Below, in pieces: positions 55,800 to 64,000 of a stretch of DNA of 64,000 nt. This DNA is from Streptococcus anginosus (lineage in GTDB: Bacteria; Bacillota; Bacilli; Lactobacillales; Streptococcaceae). The DNA lies in assembly GCF_900636475.1 (NCBI RefSeq), contig NZ_LR134283.1:1612001-1676000 (forward strand). The letters run 5' to 3'. A program made the translations under genes and the position numbers. The notes below the pieces were generated by a model. The model had not been told where the DNA came from. It made no database searches and saw only the letters and a program-made list of their open reading frames with translations. Each line of letters opens with the position of its first letter. The first letter of the stretch is position 1.

Positions 55800-55880
55800 T
55801 GAGTGTTATGATGATGGAGTAATGTTACTCTTAGTCTAGCTCTGGTCTACCGCTAGGATTTTTCCTAGCGGGAACACTCA
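55800..55880 (+). ncRNA. Candidate closed multi-hairpin RNA after rplQ
   Basis: The arms GAGTGTT (55801-55807) and AACACTC (55873-55879), plus a flanking T-A pair, close a structure of about 81 nt. It holds GAGTA-ATGT-TACTC (55817-55830) and a perfect 9-bp hairpin CCGCTAGGA-TTTT-TCCTAGCGG (55850-55871). No T run follows. It begins 17 nt after the rplQ stop. No family is recognised; it could be an mRNA 3' structure. Confidence 0.5.
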
Positions 55881-55900
55881 TCTTATGATAAGAAACGTAG

Positions 55901-55957
55901 ACGCTTGTTTACGAAATTGCTTTTACAAAAAAACAATTTCGTAAGCAGGCGTTTTTT
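55901..55957 (+). terminator. Terminator of the ribosomal superoperon
   Basis: ACGCTTGTTTACGAAATTG pairs with CAATTTCGTAAGCAGGCGT (near-perfect, mismatches and G-U in the middle), and six T follow. Confidence 0.9.
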
Positions 55958-56209
55958 AGAATTTCATAATCGGTGCTTCACTACAGAATTTATAGAATTA
56001 TAATACTGAATTTATCATGAAAACTCCCAAACAGACATCTGTTAATTTTAACTTTATCCGCTGAAAAGAATGTAAAAGTACCTGAAGAGATAGATAGGTG
56101 TATTAAGAAGCGCGAAATAGAAACCGAAAAGAGTAGAACAGCTACCCAGCCCTCCTAAAAGCTTCAAGTTTGCTATCCTTAAAAGGTAAGAAAAAGGAAG
56201 GAGAAGAAG
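55958..56209 (+). promoter_or_regulatory. comX upstream region
   Basis: TGC-TATCCT (56171-56179) is an extended -10 30 nt before comX. No -35 is visible at the right distance, which suits an activator-dependent promoter. I could not confirm a ComE or ComR site. AACAGA-CA-TCTGTT (56030-56043) is a small inverted repeat. A TATAAT at 55999-56004 is followed by a 15-codon ATG frame (56017-56064), and a 46-codon open frame without a start ends at about 56158; neither is convincing. Confidence 0.5.
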
Positions 56210-56683
56210 ATGGAGTTCAAGGAGTTATATGGCAAGGTAAGAGGAATTGTGCTGAAGTGTCGGAGGGAATATTATGTCCACCTGTGGGAATTAAGCGATT
56301 GGGAACAAGAGGGGATGTTGGTGCTCTATCAGTTGGTAAGCCAGTATCCGCAGCTGGTAGAAGAAGAAAGTCAGCTCTATGTTTACTATAAGACCAAGTT
56401 CCGCAATCATATTCTGGACATCCTCCGTAAACAGGAAAGTCAAAAACGCAAACTCGATCGTCAAGCTTATGAAGAAGTGAGCGAGATTGGTCACAAGCTC
56501 AGCCTAAAAGAACTATATCTGGATGAATTGGTGATTCTCCGAGACCAGCTAAAGAGCTATCAAGCTCAACTGAGCCCAGAGAAACAGGAGCAGTACGAGC
56601 GCTTACTAGCCGATGAACGGTTCAAAGGCCGCCAAGCCATGATTCGAGAATTAAGAGCCTACTTAAAAGATTATAGTGATTAA
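56210..56683 (+). CDS. comX: Competence-specific alternative sigma factor ComX (SigX)
   Basis: A 157-aa sigma factor, similar to streptococcal ComX over its whole length: MEFKELYGKVRGIVLKCRREYY, HLWELSDWEQEGML, YYKTKFRNHILDILRKQESQKR, EERFxGRQ-type block (DERFKGRQAMIRELRAYL). It directs RNA polymerase to cin-boxes (TACGAATA) of DNA-uptake and recombination genes. Strong ribosome-binding site AAGGAAGGAGAAG. Full length, no frameshift. Sits between rplQ and rpsB, as in S. mutans from memory. Likely targets in this window: the cin-box at 5505 and possibly the one at 59090. Confidence 0.9.
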   Translation: MEFKELYGKVRGIVLKCRREYYVHLWELSDWEQEGMLVLYQLVSQYPQLVEEESQLYVYYKTKFRNHILDILRKQESQKRKLDRQAYEEVSEIGHKLSLKELYLDELVILRDQLKSYQAQLSPEKQEQYERLLADERFKGRQAMIRELRAYLKDYSD

Positions 56684-56768
56684 GATAAGTCAGGACTTTC
56701 CCTTTTAAAAGGTTATAAATTTCGAATGATTTTCTTCGTGCATTTGGCATGAAAAAGCAGAAACCCTC

Positions 56769-56797
56769 TTGTAAAATGGAAGAAATTTTGATATGAT
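56769..56797 (+). promoter_or_regulatory. rpsB-tsf promoter
   Basis: TTGTAA (56769-56774), 17 nt, TATGAT (56792-56797) with TGA before it. Confidence 0.85.
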
Positions 56798-56803
56798 AGT
56801 AGA

Positions 56804-56915
56804 TGTCGTGTAATCGGCAAATACTCATTTCAGATGAATTGTGAAGCCGTTGCCTACGGGTGGTTTTGCGAGTTGAAATCTGGGAGAGGAAAAAACAAAA
56901 AAGGAGACATTACTC
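56804..56915 (+). promoter_or_regulatory. Long leader of rpsB
   Basis: A leader of about 110 nt with short stems (for example CATTTCAGATG region and GTTGCCTACGGGTGG). Ribosomal protein S2 is known to control its own leader in other bacteria. I see no clear consensus here, so the regulatory role is inference. Confidence 0.4.
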
Positions 56916-57698
56916 ATGGCAGTAATTTCAATGAAACAACTTCTTGAGGCTGGTGTACACTTTGGTCACCAAACTCGTCGCTGGAACCCTAAGATGGCGA
57001 AGTATATCTTCACAGAACGTAACGGTATCCACGTTATCGACTTGCAACAAACTGTAAAATTTGCAGATCAAGCATACGACTTTATGCGTGATGCGGCTGC
57101 TAACGATGCAGTTATCTTGTTTGTTGGTACGAAAAAACAAGCTGCTGATGCTGTAAAAGAAGAAGCAGAACGTGCTGGTCAATACTACATCAACCACCGT
57201 TGGTTGGGTGGAACGCTTACAAACTGGGAAACGATTCAAAAACGTGTTGCTCGTTTGAAAGAAATCAAACGTATGGAAGAAGACGGAATTTTTGATGTTC
57301 TTCCTAAAAAAGAAGTCGCTCTTCTTAACAAACAACGCGCTCGTCTTGAAAAATTCTTGGGTGGTATCGAAGAAATGCCACGTATTCCAGATGTGATGTA
57401 TGTTGTGGATCCACATAAAGAACAAATCGCTGTGAAAGAAGCTAAGAAATTAGGTATTCCAGTTGTAGCGATGGTGGATACAAATACAGATCCAGATGAC
57501 ATTGATGTCATCATTCCAGCTAACGACGATGCTATTCGTGCTGTTAAGTTAATCACTGCGAAAATGGCTGATGCAATTATCGAAGGCCGTCAAGGTGAAG
57601 ATAACGTTGAATCAGTAGAAGCAGAATTAGCTGCAACTGATTCACAAGCAGATTCTATCGAAGAAATCGTTGAAGTTGTCGAAGGCTCAAACGAATAA
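56916..57698 (+). CDS. rpsB: 30S ribosomal protein S2
   Basis: 260 aa, with [33 protein letters not shown], the coiled-coil insert (residues about 105-150) and [20 protein letters not shown]. An acidic C-terminal tail of about 30 residues follows the core. AAAAAGGAG precedes the ATG. Co-transcribed with tsf. Confidence 0.98.
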   Translation: MAVISMKQLLEAGVHFGHQTRRWNPKMAKYIFTERNGIHVIDLQQTVKFADQAYDFMRDAAANDAVILFVGTKKQAADAVKEEAERAGQYYINHRWLGGTLTNWETIQKRVARLKEIKRMEEDGIFDVLPKKEVALLNKQRARLEKFLGGIEEMPRIPDVMYVVDPHKEQIAVKEAKKLGIPVVAMVDTNTDPDDIDVIIPANDDAIRAVKLITAKMADAIIEGRQGEDNVESVEAELAATDSQADSIEEIVEVVEGSNE

Positions 57699-57716
57699 TC
57701 AAGTAACGAACTTATG

Positions 57717-57743
57717 GGGCGGGGCCTAGCCCTCCCCTTTTTA
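57717..57743 (+). terminator. Partial terminator between rpsB and tsf
   Basis: GGGG-C-GGG pairs with CCC-T-CCCC over a 6-nt loop, followed by five T. It would lower tsf expression relative to rpsB. Confidence 0.7.
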
Positions 57744-57780
57744 TTAAATAAAACCGTAATATCTTAATTGGAGGATCAAA

Positions 57781-58824
57781 ATGGCAGAAATTACAGCTAA
57801 GCTTGTAAAAGAATTGCGTGAAAAATCTGGTGCTGGTGTCATGGACGCTAAAAAAGCACTTGTAGAAGTAGATGGCGATATCGAAAAAGCAATTGAATTG
57901 CTTCGTGAAAAAGGTATGGCAAAAGCTGCTAAAAAAGCAGACCGTGTTGCTGCTGAAGGATTGACTGGTGTCTATGTAAACGGCAATGTTGCCGCTATCG
58001 TTGAAGTGAACTCAGAAACAGACTTTGTAGCAAAAAATGCTCAATTCGTTGAATTGGTAAACGAAACAGCTAAAGTAATCGCAGAAGGCAAACCAGCAAA
58101 CAATGAAGAAGCACTTGCTTTGACAATGCCTTCAGGTGAAACACTTGAAGCTGCTTATGTTAGTGCAACTGCTACCATCGGAGAAAAAATCTCATTCCGT
58201 CGTTTTGCAGTTGTTGAAAAAGCAGATGATCAAGTATTTGGAGCTTACCAACACAATGGTGGACGTATCGGTGTTATCACAGTTCTTTCAGGCAGTGACG
58301 AAGATCTTGCAAAACACGTGGCAATGCACGTTGCCGCTATGAAACCTTCTGTTCTTTCATACAAAGAATTGAGTGAAGAATTTATCCATGATGAATTGGC
58401 TCAAATGAACCACAAAATTGATCAAGACAACGAAAGTCGTGCAATGGTTGGTAAACCAGCGCTTCCACACTACAAATTTGGTTCTAAACTTCAATTGACG
58501 GATGAAGTGATTGCACAAGCTGAAGAAGACATCAAAGCTGGTCTTGCAGCTGAAGGTAAACCAGAAAAAATCTGGGACAAAATTATTCCTGGTAAAATGG
58601 ATCGCTTCATGCTGGACAATACAAAAGTTGACCAAGCTTACACATTACTTGCGCAAGTCTATATCATGGATGACAGCAAGACTGTTGAAGCATTCCTTGA
58701 AAGTCAAGGTGTGACAATTACAAGCTTCACTCGTTTTGAAGTAGGTGACGGTATTGAAAAAGCTGCCAATGATTTTGAATCAGAAGTAGCTGCAACTATG
58801 GCTGCTGCTCTTGGTCAAAACTAA
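57781..58824 (+). CDS. tsf: Translation elongation factor Ts
   Basis: 347 aa; nucleotide-exchange factor of EF-Tu. N-terminal UBA-like domain [20 protein letters not shown], the TDFV motif in [11 protein letters not shown], and a dimerisation region. Longer than the roughly 290-residue enterobacterial form, as is normal in streptococci. TTGGAGG precedes the ATG. Confidence 0.98.
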   Translation: MAEITAKLVKELREKSGAGVMDAKKALVEVDGDIEKAIELLREKGMAKAAKKADRVAAEGLTGVYVNGNVAAIVEVNSETDFVAKNAQFVELVNETAKVIAEGKPANNEEALALTMPSGETLEAAYVSATATIGEKISFRRFAVVEKADDQVFGAYQHNGGRIGVITVLSGSDEDLAKHVAMHVAAMKPSVLSYKELSEEFIHDELAQMNHKIDQDNESRAMVGKPALPHYKFGSKLQLTDEVIAQAEEDIKAGLAAEGKPEKIWDKIIPGKMDRFMLDNTKVDQAYTLLAQVYIMDDSKTVEAFLESQGVTITSFTRFEVGDGIEKAANDFESEVAATMAAALGQN

Positions 58825-58897
58825 GAATAAAAAAACAAACATATAAAATAACATGAGATAGGATTCCTGCTTTTCCCTGTTTTGTGGTATTTATAAG

Positions 58898-58961
58898 AAG
58901 TCTCATATGAATCTTTCCAAAGCTTTGTTGCTTTTAATGGTGATTCGTATGAGGCTTTTTC
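58898..58961 (+). terminator. tsf terminator
   Basis: AGTCTCATATGAATC (58899-58913) pairs with GATTCGTATGAGGCT (58942-58956, with G-U pairs), and five T follow. Confidence 0.85.
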
Positions 58962-59089
58962 TAAATTTGGAATATGTGATAGATTCCTCATTGTCCAGAG
59001 CCTTTCGTTTTAATAAAATACTAAGAGTTCTGGGATTAGGGAACCTATTTTAGAAAACTGAAGTTTACATTGTGTCAAAAAAAAACACT

Positions 59090-59142
59090 TACGAATATAT
59101 GGATTTTCTATTTATTTGAGCTATAATAGTATTAGCTATAAT
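59090..59142 (+). promoter_or_regulatory. Adhesin upstream region: cin-box match and doubled -10
   Basis: TACGAATA at 59090-59097 equals the ComX box. Two copies of AGCTATAAT (59119-59127 and 59134-59142), 15 bp apart, give two TATAAT elements, with TTGAGC at 59116-59121 only 15 nt before the second. The ATG is at 59202. Which element is used cannot be told. Confidence 0.5.
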
Positions 59143-59201
59143 GTAGACTAAAAGGATAGGTGTTCTTTTAGTTTTGTTTATGAAAGAAGGAGAGATTGAT
59201 T

Positions 59202-62200
59202 ATGAGGCTAAAAGAGTGGATGAGCTTCTTTTTATCTTTACTAACGATTTTTACTGTTTTAGGATTTTGGAATGTCCAGCGGGTTTCTGCTGCTGATGTT
59301 ACCGATAAGGCTAAATTCGAGAATTTGAAAATCACCATTGCCTCTACTGGAGATGAGTCAACGGGTTATCATGGTGAAAATGATACTACAGTTGCATTAA
59401 AGTATTCGGGAGAATTTTCATTTCCAAATGTAACAGCAAATGAGATTAAGGAGGGAGATTTTTTTATAGTAGAAGCCCCTTCTAATCTGAGTTTAGAGGA
59501 TAGAACCCTCAAGTTGGAAGATAAAATATCAGGAAAGACTATAGGGAATGTGAGGGTAGAGAGTGCCAAACACCGATTGGTATTCACTTTTAATAGCGAA
59601 GTAGAGGATAAACAGAATATTCGTGGGGATTTCTTTGCTAGTGCAAAAGAGACAGTCACAAAAGAAGATAAGATAGTTACCTACGTTTTGCCGGGAGGTA
59701 AAACGCAAATAATTACATTCAAGACTTTGAAAACGCAACAGGCTCCTGTTGAAGGAGAGGTCATTTACAAAGGTGGCTGGAATCACGGAAGTCTTGCAAA
59801 AGCAGGTTATTATGTAAGGATTAACCGATCTCAACAGGATTTAAAGAATAAAACCATTGAAATAACCGATGATATTAGTTTAGGGGCATTTGCTTCTTAT
59901 ATAGATGGTAGTTTTGCACTAAATGAAGCGGAGTTTGATACAACAAATACGAATTTTGCTAATCTTAAACGGAAAATTAAACCCTATAAAGTAACGACTG
60001 ATCCTGAAGAATATAAAAAGGACTCTGATAATACGGCTTTGCTTACACTGACAAATGGTAAGCGTAGTTTTAAATTGCTGATGCCAACTAATATGGGAAA
60101 GAAGAGTTTCTTTCTTGAATATGCGACAACTTCACCAGCTGATACCTCTGAGATTAAGAATTCAGCACAATTTTTGATTGATAATGAGCCCCAGTTAACG
60201 TGGAAAAAATGGGGTGATAAGATTAATACAAGTAAAGAGAGTGTTGTAACGCTGAAAACGGTTAAGGCTGCAGGTGCATCAGTCACAGCTGATATTGCTG
60301 GAAAGATCAAAATCACAAAATTCGACGAAGCTGATGCAGATGTTAAGTTGGCAGGCGTTGTCTTTGAGATCTTTGAGAAAGGCACTAACAAATTAGTCGA
60401 CACAGTGACAACGGATAAAGACGGAATTGCTCTTTCAAAGGCTCTCAATGATGGGAAGTATATTGTTAAAGAAAAGACTCCGAAATCAGGCTATCAGGTA
60501 AATAGTCAAGAATTTGAAGTAGAGATGAAAGGTGGAAAAGGTGTTCCCCTCAACATCTCTAATAAACGTGTGACAGTTGACTTTGAAGCCACTAAGACTT
60601 GGGTAGGCGGAAAGAAAACTGACTACAAAGAAGTCAAACTTGGCTTGTATGTCCATAAGAAAGGACAAACTGTTGCAGATTCAAAACCTGTCTCAGGGAA
60701 CTATACTCCTGAAGTGACAGAGTCTAACGGTGTCTACACTTACAAGTGGAAAAATCAACTACCTAAGTACGATGTCGATGGAACCACAGAGTTAGTCTAC
60801 TCTGTTCGCGAACTTCAAGACCAGACCAATCTCCCTTTAGCTGATACAGAAACGGTTGTAGGAGGAACAAGTGACTATGTCGTATCTTACAATGCGGACA
60901 AGACACAAGTAACCAACACTTATGAGGTTCCAAAAACAAAAGTAACGGCTAAGAAAGTATGGTCTGGTGGTAAGGCTGATGCCCGTCCAAAATTCTATTT
61001 CAAACTGTATCGTACATTGGAAGGTGGAACTGAGGAAGCTGTAGCTAATGCTGAGAAGAAAGAAGTTCCAAAGACAGATGGAACTGTTGAATGGACCAAT
61101 CTTCCTGCGACAGATGCAAATGCTAAGAAGTACACTTATAGTGTTAAAGAAGTAGATGCTCAGGAAAAACCAGTCACTACCGTAGGCGGCTACACAGCCA
61201 ATCAAACAGATGCTACGACTGTCACAAATACATATAAATTATTACCAACTAAAACTGATATCTTCGTTGATAAAGAATTGACTGGTAATCGTCCGACTCC
61301 TCTTCAAGCAGATGAATTTGAATTCATCTTGAAAGATGAGAAAGGAACCGAAGTTCAACGCGCTAAAAATGATGCCAATGGTCATGTTGTCTTCAAGGAT
61401 ATTCCTTTCGACAAGGAAGGGCAGTACAAATTCACTATTGTTGAAGCTCATGCTGGTCAAACGATTAACGGTGTGACTCACGATTCAAGAAGTGTCGGCG
61501 TCACAGTTTCTGTGTATGATCCTGGGCAGGGTAAACTTGTTGCAACCCCTCTTTATGACCAGATTTCTACTTTAACAGTTCCTTTTGCGAATTTCGCAAC
61601 TTCGGACTCATCACTTCCTCCTGGAGCCATCTCTGTCATTGATAATGGTGGAATTCAGAAATTCGTAAATACTTATAAAGCTGAAAAAGCAAAGATGCGT
61701 CTTGGAGTGAAGAAAACACTTACAGGTCGTGAGTTGAAAGCTGATGAGTTCGAGTTCACTTTGACCGATAAAGATGGCAATGTTAAAGAAACTGTTAAGA
61801 ATGACAAAGAAGGAAATGTTAAGTTCTCAGAATTAACATTTGCTACTGCTGGAATCTATACTTATAAGATTGCTGAAAAAGTAGGAAATATTCCTGGGGT
61901 AACTTATGATACCAAGACTATCACTGCTACGATTACAGTGACTGATAACGGTAAAGGCACCCTTGAATCAACTGTTGTCTATGACGATGAAAAGCCGTTT
62001 ACCAACAAATACACACCAGCACCAGCAACCAAAGTAAAAATTGCTGGTAAGAAAGTGCTAGAAGGTAAAACACTGGAAGCAGGCAAATATAACTTTGCCC
62101 TGAAAAAGACAGATGGCAGCGTCGTTCAAACTGTTACTAATGATGTGGACGGAAACTTTGCTTTTGACGAATTGACTTACGATGAAAACCAAGTAGGAAC

Positions 62201-63812
62201 GCATAAGTATACTATCTCAGAAGTTGAAGGAACAGAAACTGGGGTAACTTATGATAAGACTGTTCGAGAAGTAGAAGTCAAGGTTGAAAAAATCAGTGCT
62301 ACTGAATTAAAAGCAACGGTTTCGAAAGAAGCGAAAGATCTTGTCTTCACTAACAAATACACACCAGCACCAGCAACCAAAGTAAAAATTGCTGGTAAGA
62401 AAGTGCTAGAAGGTAAAACACTGGAAGCAGGTAAATATAACTTTGCCCTGAAAAAGACAGATGGCAGCGTCGTTCAAACTGTTACTAATGATGTGGACGG
62501 AAACTTTGCTTTTGACGAATTGACTTATGATGAAAACCAAGTAGGAACGCATAAGTATACTATCTCAGAAGTTGAAGGAACAGAGACTGGGGTAACTTAT
62601 GATAAGACTGTTCGAGAAGTAGAAGTCAAGGTTGAAAAAATTAGTGCTACTGAATTAAAAGCAACGGTTTCGAAAGAAGCGAAAGATCTTGTCTTCACTA
62701 ACAAATATACACCAGCTAAAATGCAAATTCCAGTGAAAAAAATCTGGGATGATGTCGATAACCAAGATGGCAAACGTCCAACTAAGATTACTGTTAAACT
62801 CTTGGCAGACGGTCAAGATACAGATAAAACTCTTGAACTATCAGAAGCCAATGGCTGGGCAGGTAACTTCACGGATTTAGATGCAGATAAAGGCGGAGCT
62901 CCGATTGATTACAAAGTAGTTGAAGTGAGTTCAGTAGCTGGTTATACAACTGAAATCAGCGGAGATGCTAAAACAGGCTTTACTATTACCAATAAATACA
63001 CACCAGAAACAATTGATATTAAAGCAACGAAGAACTGGGATGACGCTAATAACCAAGATGGTAAACGTCCGAAATATATTACGGTTAATCTCTTGGCAGA
63101 TGGTGAAAAAGTAGCTTCCAAAGAAGTGAAAGCGGCAGCTGACGGAACGTGGTCTACAGTATTTACTAAACTTCCTAAATTCAAAGCAGGCAAGGTTATT
63201 AAATATAGCCTGACCGAAGAAGTAGTTTCTGAATATACTAGCGAAATCAATGATTTCAATATTACCAACAAATACACACCAAAATTGATTGATTATCAAG
63301 TGACGAAAACTTGGAATGATAACAACAACCAAGACGGCAAACGTCCAGATCATATCACGGTTCATTTGATGAAGACAGTTGGCGGTGTGACCACTGAAGT
63401 TGAGAAATATGATATTAAAGTCGCTGAAGCAGATCCAGCGAATGGCAATGTTTGGAAACATACCTTTAGTAATCTTCCAAAATACGAAGCAGGTCAAGAA
63501 ATTGTCTATTCTGTCAAGGAAGATGCTGTAGCAGGATATGAAACCTCTATCAAGGGTCAAGAAATCACCAATACGCACACACCAGAAACGATTGTCATTT
63601 CTGGTAAGAAAGTTTGGGAAGATAACAACAACCAAGATGGCAAACGAACAGCTACAGTGAAGGTCCAAATTCTGAAAGGCAAAGAAATCGTTGATGAAAT
63701 TGAAACTTCAGAAGAAAAAGGTTGGGCCTTTGAGTCAAAACCATTACCGAAGTATGAGAATGGTCAAGAAATCAAATATGAAGTGAAAGAAATCACTAAG
63801 ATTGAGGGTTAG
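59202..63812 (+). CDS. Giant secreted Cna_B/FctA-type adhesin, interrupted by amber
   Basis: 1536 codons before an in-frame TAG at 63810. A signal peptide ends about residue 30 (VSA). Residues 31-365 are a SdrG/Cna-A-like adhesive region. From 368, a SpaA-type domain (KIKITKFDEADADVKLAGVVFEIF); from about 460 two Cna_B modules (FEATKTWVGG, VTAKKVWSGG); from 685 four FctA/T-antigen pilin-like modules, two nearly identical (935-1166); then four Cna_B modules (KKIWDDVDNQDGKRP, KNWDDANNQDGKRP, KTWNDNNNQDGKRP, KKVWEDNNNQDGKR). Such domains often carry Lys-Asn isopeptide bonds. The frame continues past the TAG to the window end, so the sortase signal lies outside. I chose the ATG at 59202 behind GAAGGAGAG. 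Confidence 0.85.
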   Translation: MRLKEWMSFFLSLLTIFTVLGFWNVQRVSAADVTDKAKFENLKITIASTGDESTGYHGENDTTVALKYSGEFSFPNVTANEIKEGDFFIVEAPSNLSLEDRTLKLEDKISGKTIGNVRVESAKHRLVFTFNSEVEDKQNIRGDFFASAKETVTKEDKIVTYVLPGGKTQIITFKTLKTQQAPVEGEVIYKGGWNHGSLAKAGYYVRINRSQQDLKNKTIEITDDISLGAFASYIDGSFALNEAEFDTTNTNFANLKRKIKPYKVTTDPEEYKKDSDNTALLTLTNGKRSFKLLMPTNMGKKSFFLEYATTSPADTSEIKNSAQFLIDNEPQLTWKKWGDKINTSKESVVTLKTVKAAGASVTADIAGKIKITKFDEADADVKLAGVVFEIFEKGTNKLVDTVTTDKDGIALSKALNDGKYIVKEKTPKSGYQVNSQEFEVEMKGGKGVPLNISNKRVTVDFEATKTWVGGKKTDYKEVKLGLYVHKKGQTVADSKPVSGNYTPEVTESNGVYTYKWKNQLPKYDVDGTTELVYSVRELQDQTNLPLADTETVVGGTSDYVVSYNADKTQVTNTYEVPKTKVTAKKVWSGGKADARPKFYFKLYRTLEGGTEEAVANAEKKEVPKTDGTVEWTNLPATDANAKKYTYSVKEVDAQEKPVTTVGGYTANQTDATTVTNTYKLLPTKTDIFVDKELTGNRPTPLQADEFEFILKDEKGTEVQRAKNDANGHVVFKDIPFDKEGQYKFTIVEAHAGQTINGVTHDSRSVGVTVSVYDPGQGKLVATPLYDQISTLTVPFANFATSDSSLPPGAISVIDNGGIQKFVNTYKAEKAKMRLGVKKTLTGRELKADEFEFTLTDKDGNVKETVKNDKEGNVKFSELTFATAGIYTYKIAEKVGNIPGVTYDTKTITATITVTDNGKGTLESTVVYDDEKPFTNKYTPAPATKVKIAGKKVLEGKTLEAGKYNFALKKTDGSVVQTVTNDVDGNFAFDELTYDENQVGTHKYTISEVEGTETGVTYDKTVREVEVKVEKISATELKATVSKEAKDLVFTNKYTPAPATKVKIAGKKVLEGKTLEAGKYNFALKKTDGSVVQTVTNDVDGNFAFDELTYDENQVGTHKYTISEVEGTETGVTYDKTVREVEVKVEKISATELKATVSKEAKDLVFTNKYTPAKMQIPVKKIWDDVDNQDGKRPTKITVKLLADGQDTDKTLELSEANGWAGNFTDLDADKGGAPIDYKVVEVSSVAGYTTEISGDAKTGFTITNKYTPETIDIKATKNWDDANNQDGKRPKYITVNLLADGEKVASKEVKAAADGTWSTVFTKLPKFKAGKVIKYSLTEEVVSEYTSEINDFNITNKYTPKLIDYQVTKTWNDNNNQDGKRPDHITVHLMKTVGGVTTEVEKYDIKVAEADPANGNVWKHTFSNLPKYEAGQEIVYSVKEDAVAGYETSIKGQEITNTHTPETIVISGKKVWEDNNNQDGKRTATVKVQILKGKEIVDEIETSEEKGWAFESKPLPKYENGQEIKYEVKEITKIEG
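62004..62699 (+). repeat. Two near-identical 348-nt tandem repeats in the adhesin
   Basis: Units 62004-62351 and 62352-62699 each encode 116 residues (KYTPAPATKVKIAGKKVLEG...LVFTN) and differ at only a few bases. This shows recent duplication or gene conversion and could change copy number or confuse short-read assembly. Confidence 0.9.
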
Positions 63813-64000
63813 ACCACTATCAATCCAAAAGAACCTTCTGCAGATGGTAAGTACACTATTACCAACAAGTACACACCAAAAACAATCAAAGTGACTGGTC
63901 AAAAGACTTGGAATGACGCCAATAACCAAGATAATATTCGTCCTACTGAAATCAAAGTACGTTTATTGGCAGATGGCAAAGATACTGGCAAAATGGCGAC
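63813..64000 (+). other. In-frame continuation of the adhesin after the amber codon
   Basis: The frame stays open: TTINPKEPSADGKYTITNKY, then another Cna_B start (IKVTGQKTWNDANNQDNIRP...) to the window end. By comparison with GY-TT in sister modules, the TAG replaces a tyrosine codon. No start or ribosome-binding site lies here, so it is the separated tail of one gene. Confidence 0.85.

Noticed and set aside
55800..55880. tRNA or tmRNA-like gene
   Set aside because: Closing stem and hairpins superficially resemble a cloverleaf, but there is no T-loop consensus, anticodon arm or CCA.
62931..63668. 245-aa minus-strand ORF within the adhesin
   Set aside because: It is the antisense of repeated Cna_B modules; repeats in one frame create open antisense frames. 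The composition is not protein-like.

Overview
The window is a chromosomal segment of a low-GC Gram-positive bacterium, almost certainly a Streptococcus of the mitis/sanguinis type. This rests on the gene families and their order: IreB-RuvX-DUF1292-FolC-Cls-NrdD-NrdG; a Wzg/Wzh/Wzd/Wze polysaccharide locus with a WchF-type rhamnosyltransferase and Glf; a PavB-like SSURE-repeat adhesin beside an OmpR/histidine-kinase pair; PolA; a complete streptococcal S10-spc-alpha ribosomal operon; and the competence sigma factor ComX. The species cannot be resolved from the sequence alone. I found no rRNA, tRNA, CRISPR array, insertion sequence or prophage.

Layout. 1-11.4 kb is housekeeping and stress genes: a lipoprotein; ireB-ruvX-DUF1292; folC; a second lipoprotein; cls; a 44-aa ORF behind a ComX-type cin-box; a polytopic GT-C-like protein; and the anaerobic ribonucleotide reductase cluster nrdD-(46 aa)-GNAT-GNAT-nrdG, preceded by two NrdR-box-like sites. 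11.7-25.9 kb is a Wzy-dependent capsule or receptor-polysaccharide operon: wzg, wzh, wzd, wze, wchA, wchF, GT4, acetyltransferase, GT2, a small ORF, a galactofuranosyltransferase-like gene, wzy, wzx, glf. 26.4-31.5 kb holds a minus-strand histidine phosphatase, the SSURE adhesin and a two-component system. 31.5-40.5 kb holds a HAD hydrolase remnant, polA, a CoA-binding protein, a P-loop protein, a CiaR-type small RNA, a minus-strand DUF975 membrane protein, tgt, a P-loop gene broken by an amber codon, and an OatA-like acyltransferase. 40.9-55.8 kb is the ribosomal superoperon from rpsJ to rplQ, including secY, adk, infA, rpmJ and rpoA. 56.2-58.8 kb holds comX, rpsB and tsf. The last 5 kb is a giant secreted Cna_B/FctA-type adhesin, interrupted by an in-frame TAG and cut by the window end.

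How the parts fit. The polysaccharide genes suggest a repeat unit started with a hexose-1-phosphate (WchA), then rhamnose (WchF), with galactofuranose supplied by Glf; two further glycosyltransferases and an acetyltransferase complete it. The SSURE adhesin sits directly upstream of a two-component system, as recalled for pneumococcal pavB-TCS08. comX lies in the same window as a well-placed cin-box at 5505-5512, so the 44-aa gene is a likely late competence gene.

Most notable beyond routine annotation: a csRNA with a perfect CiaR direct repeat; paired NrdR-like boxes that also form the upstream terminator; two in-frame amber codons in otherwise open genes; leaderless promoters for polA and the phosphatase gene; nested hairpins filling long gaps of the ribosomal operon; and a closed multi-hairpin structure after rplQ. 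No wholly new multi-gene system could be demonstrated.
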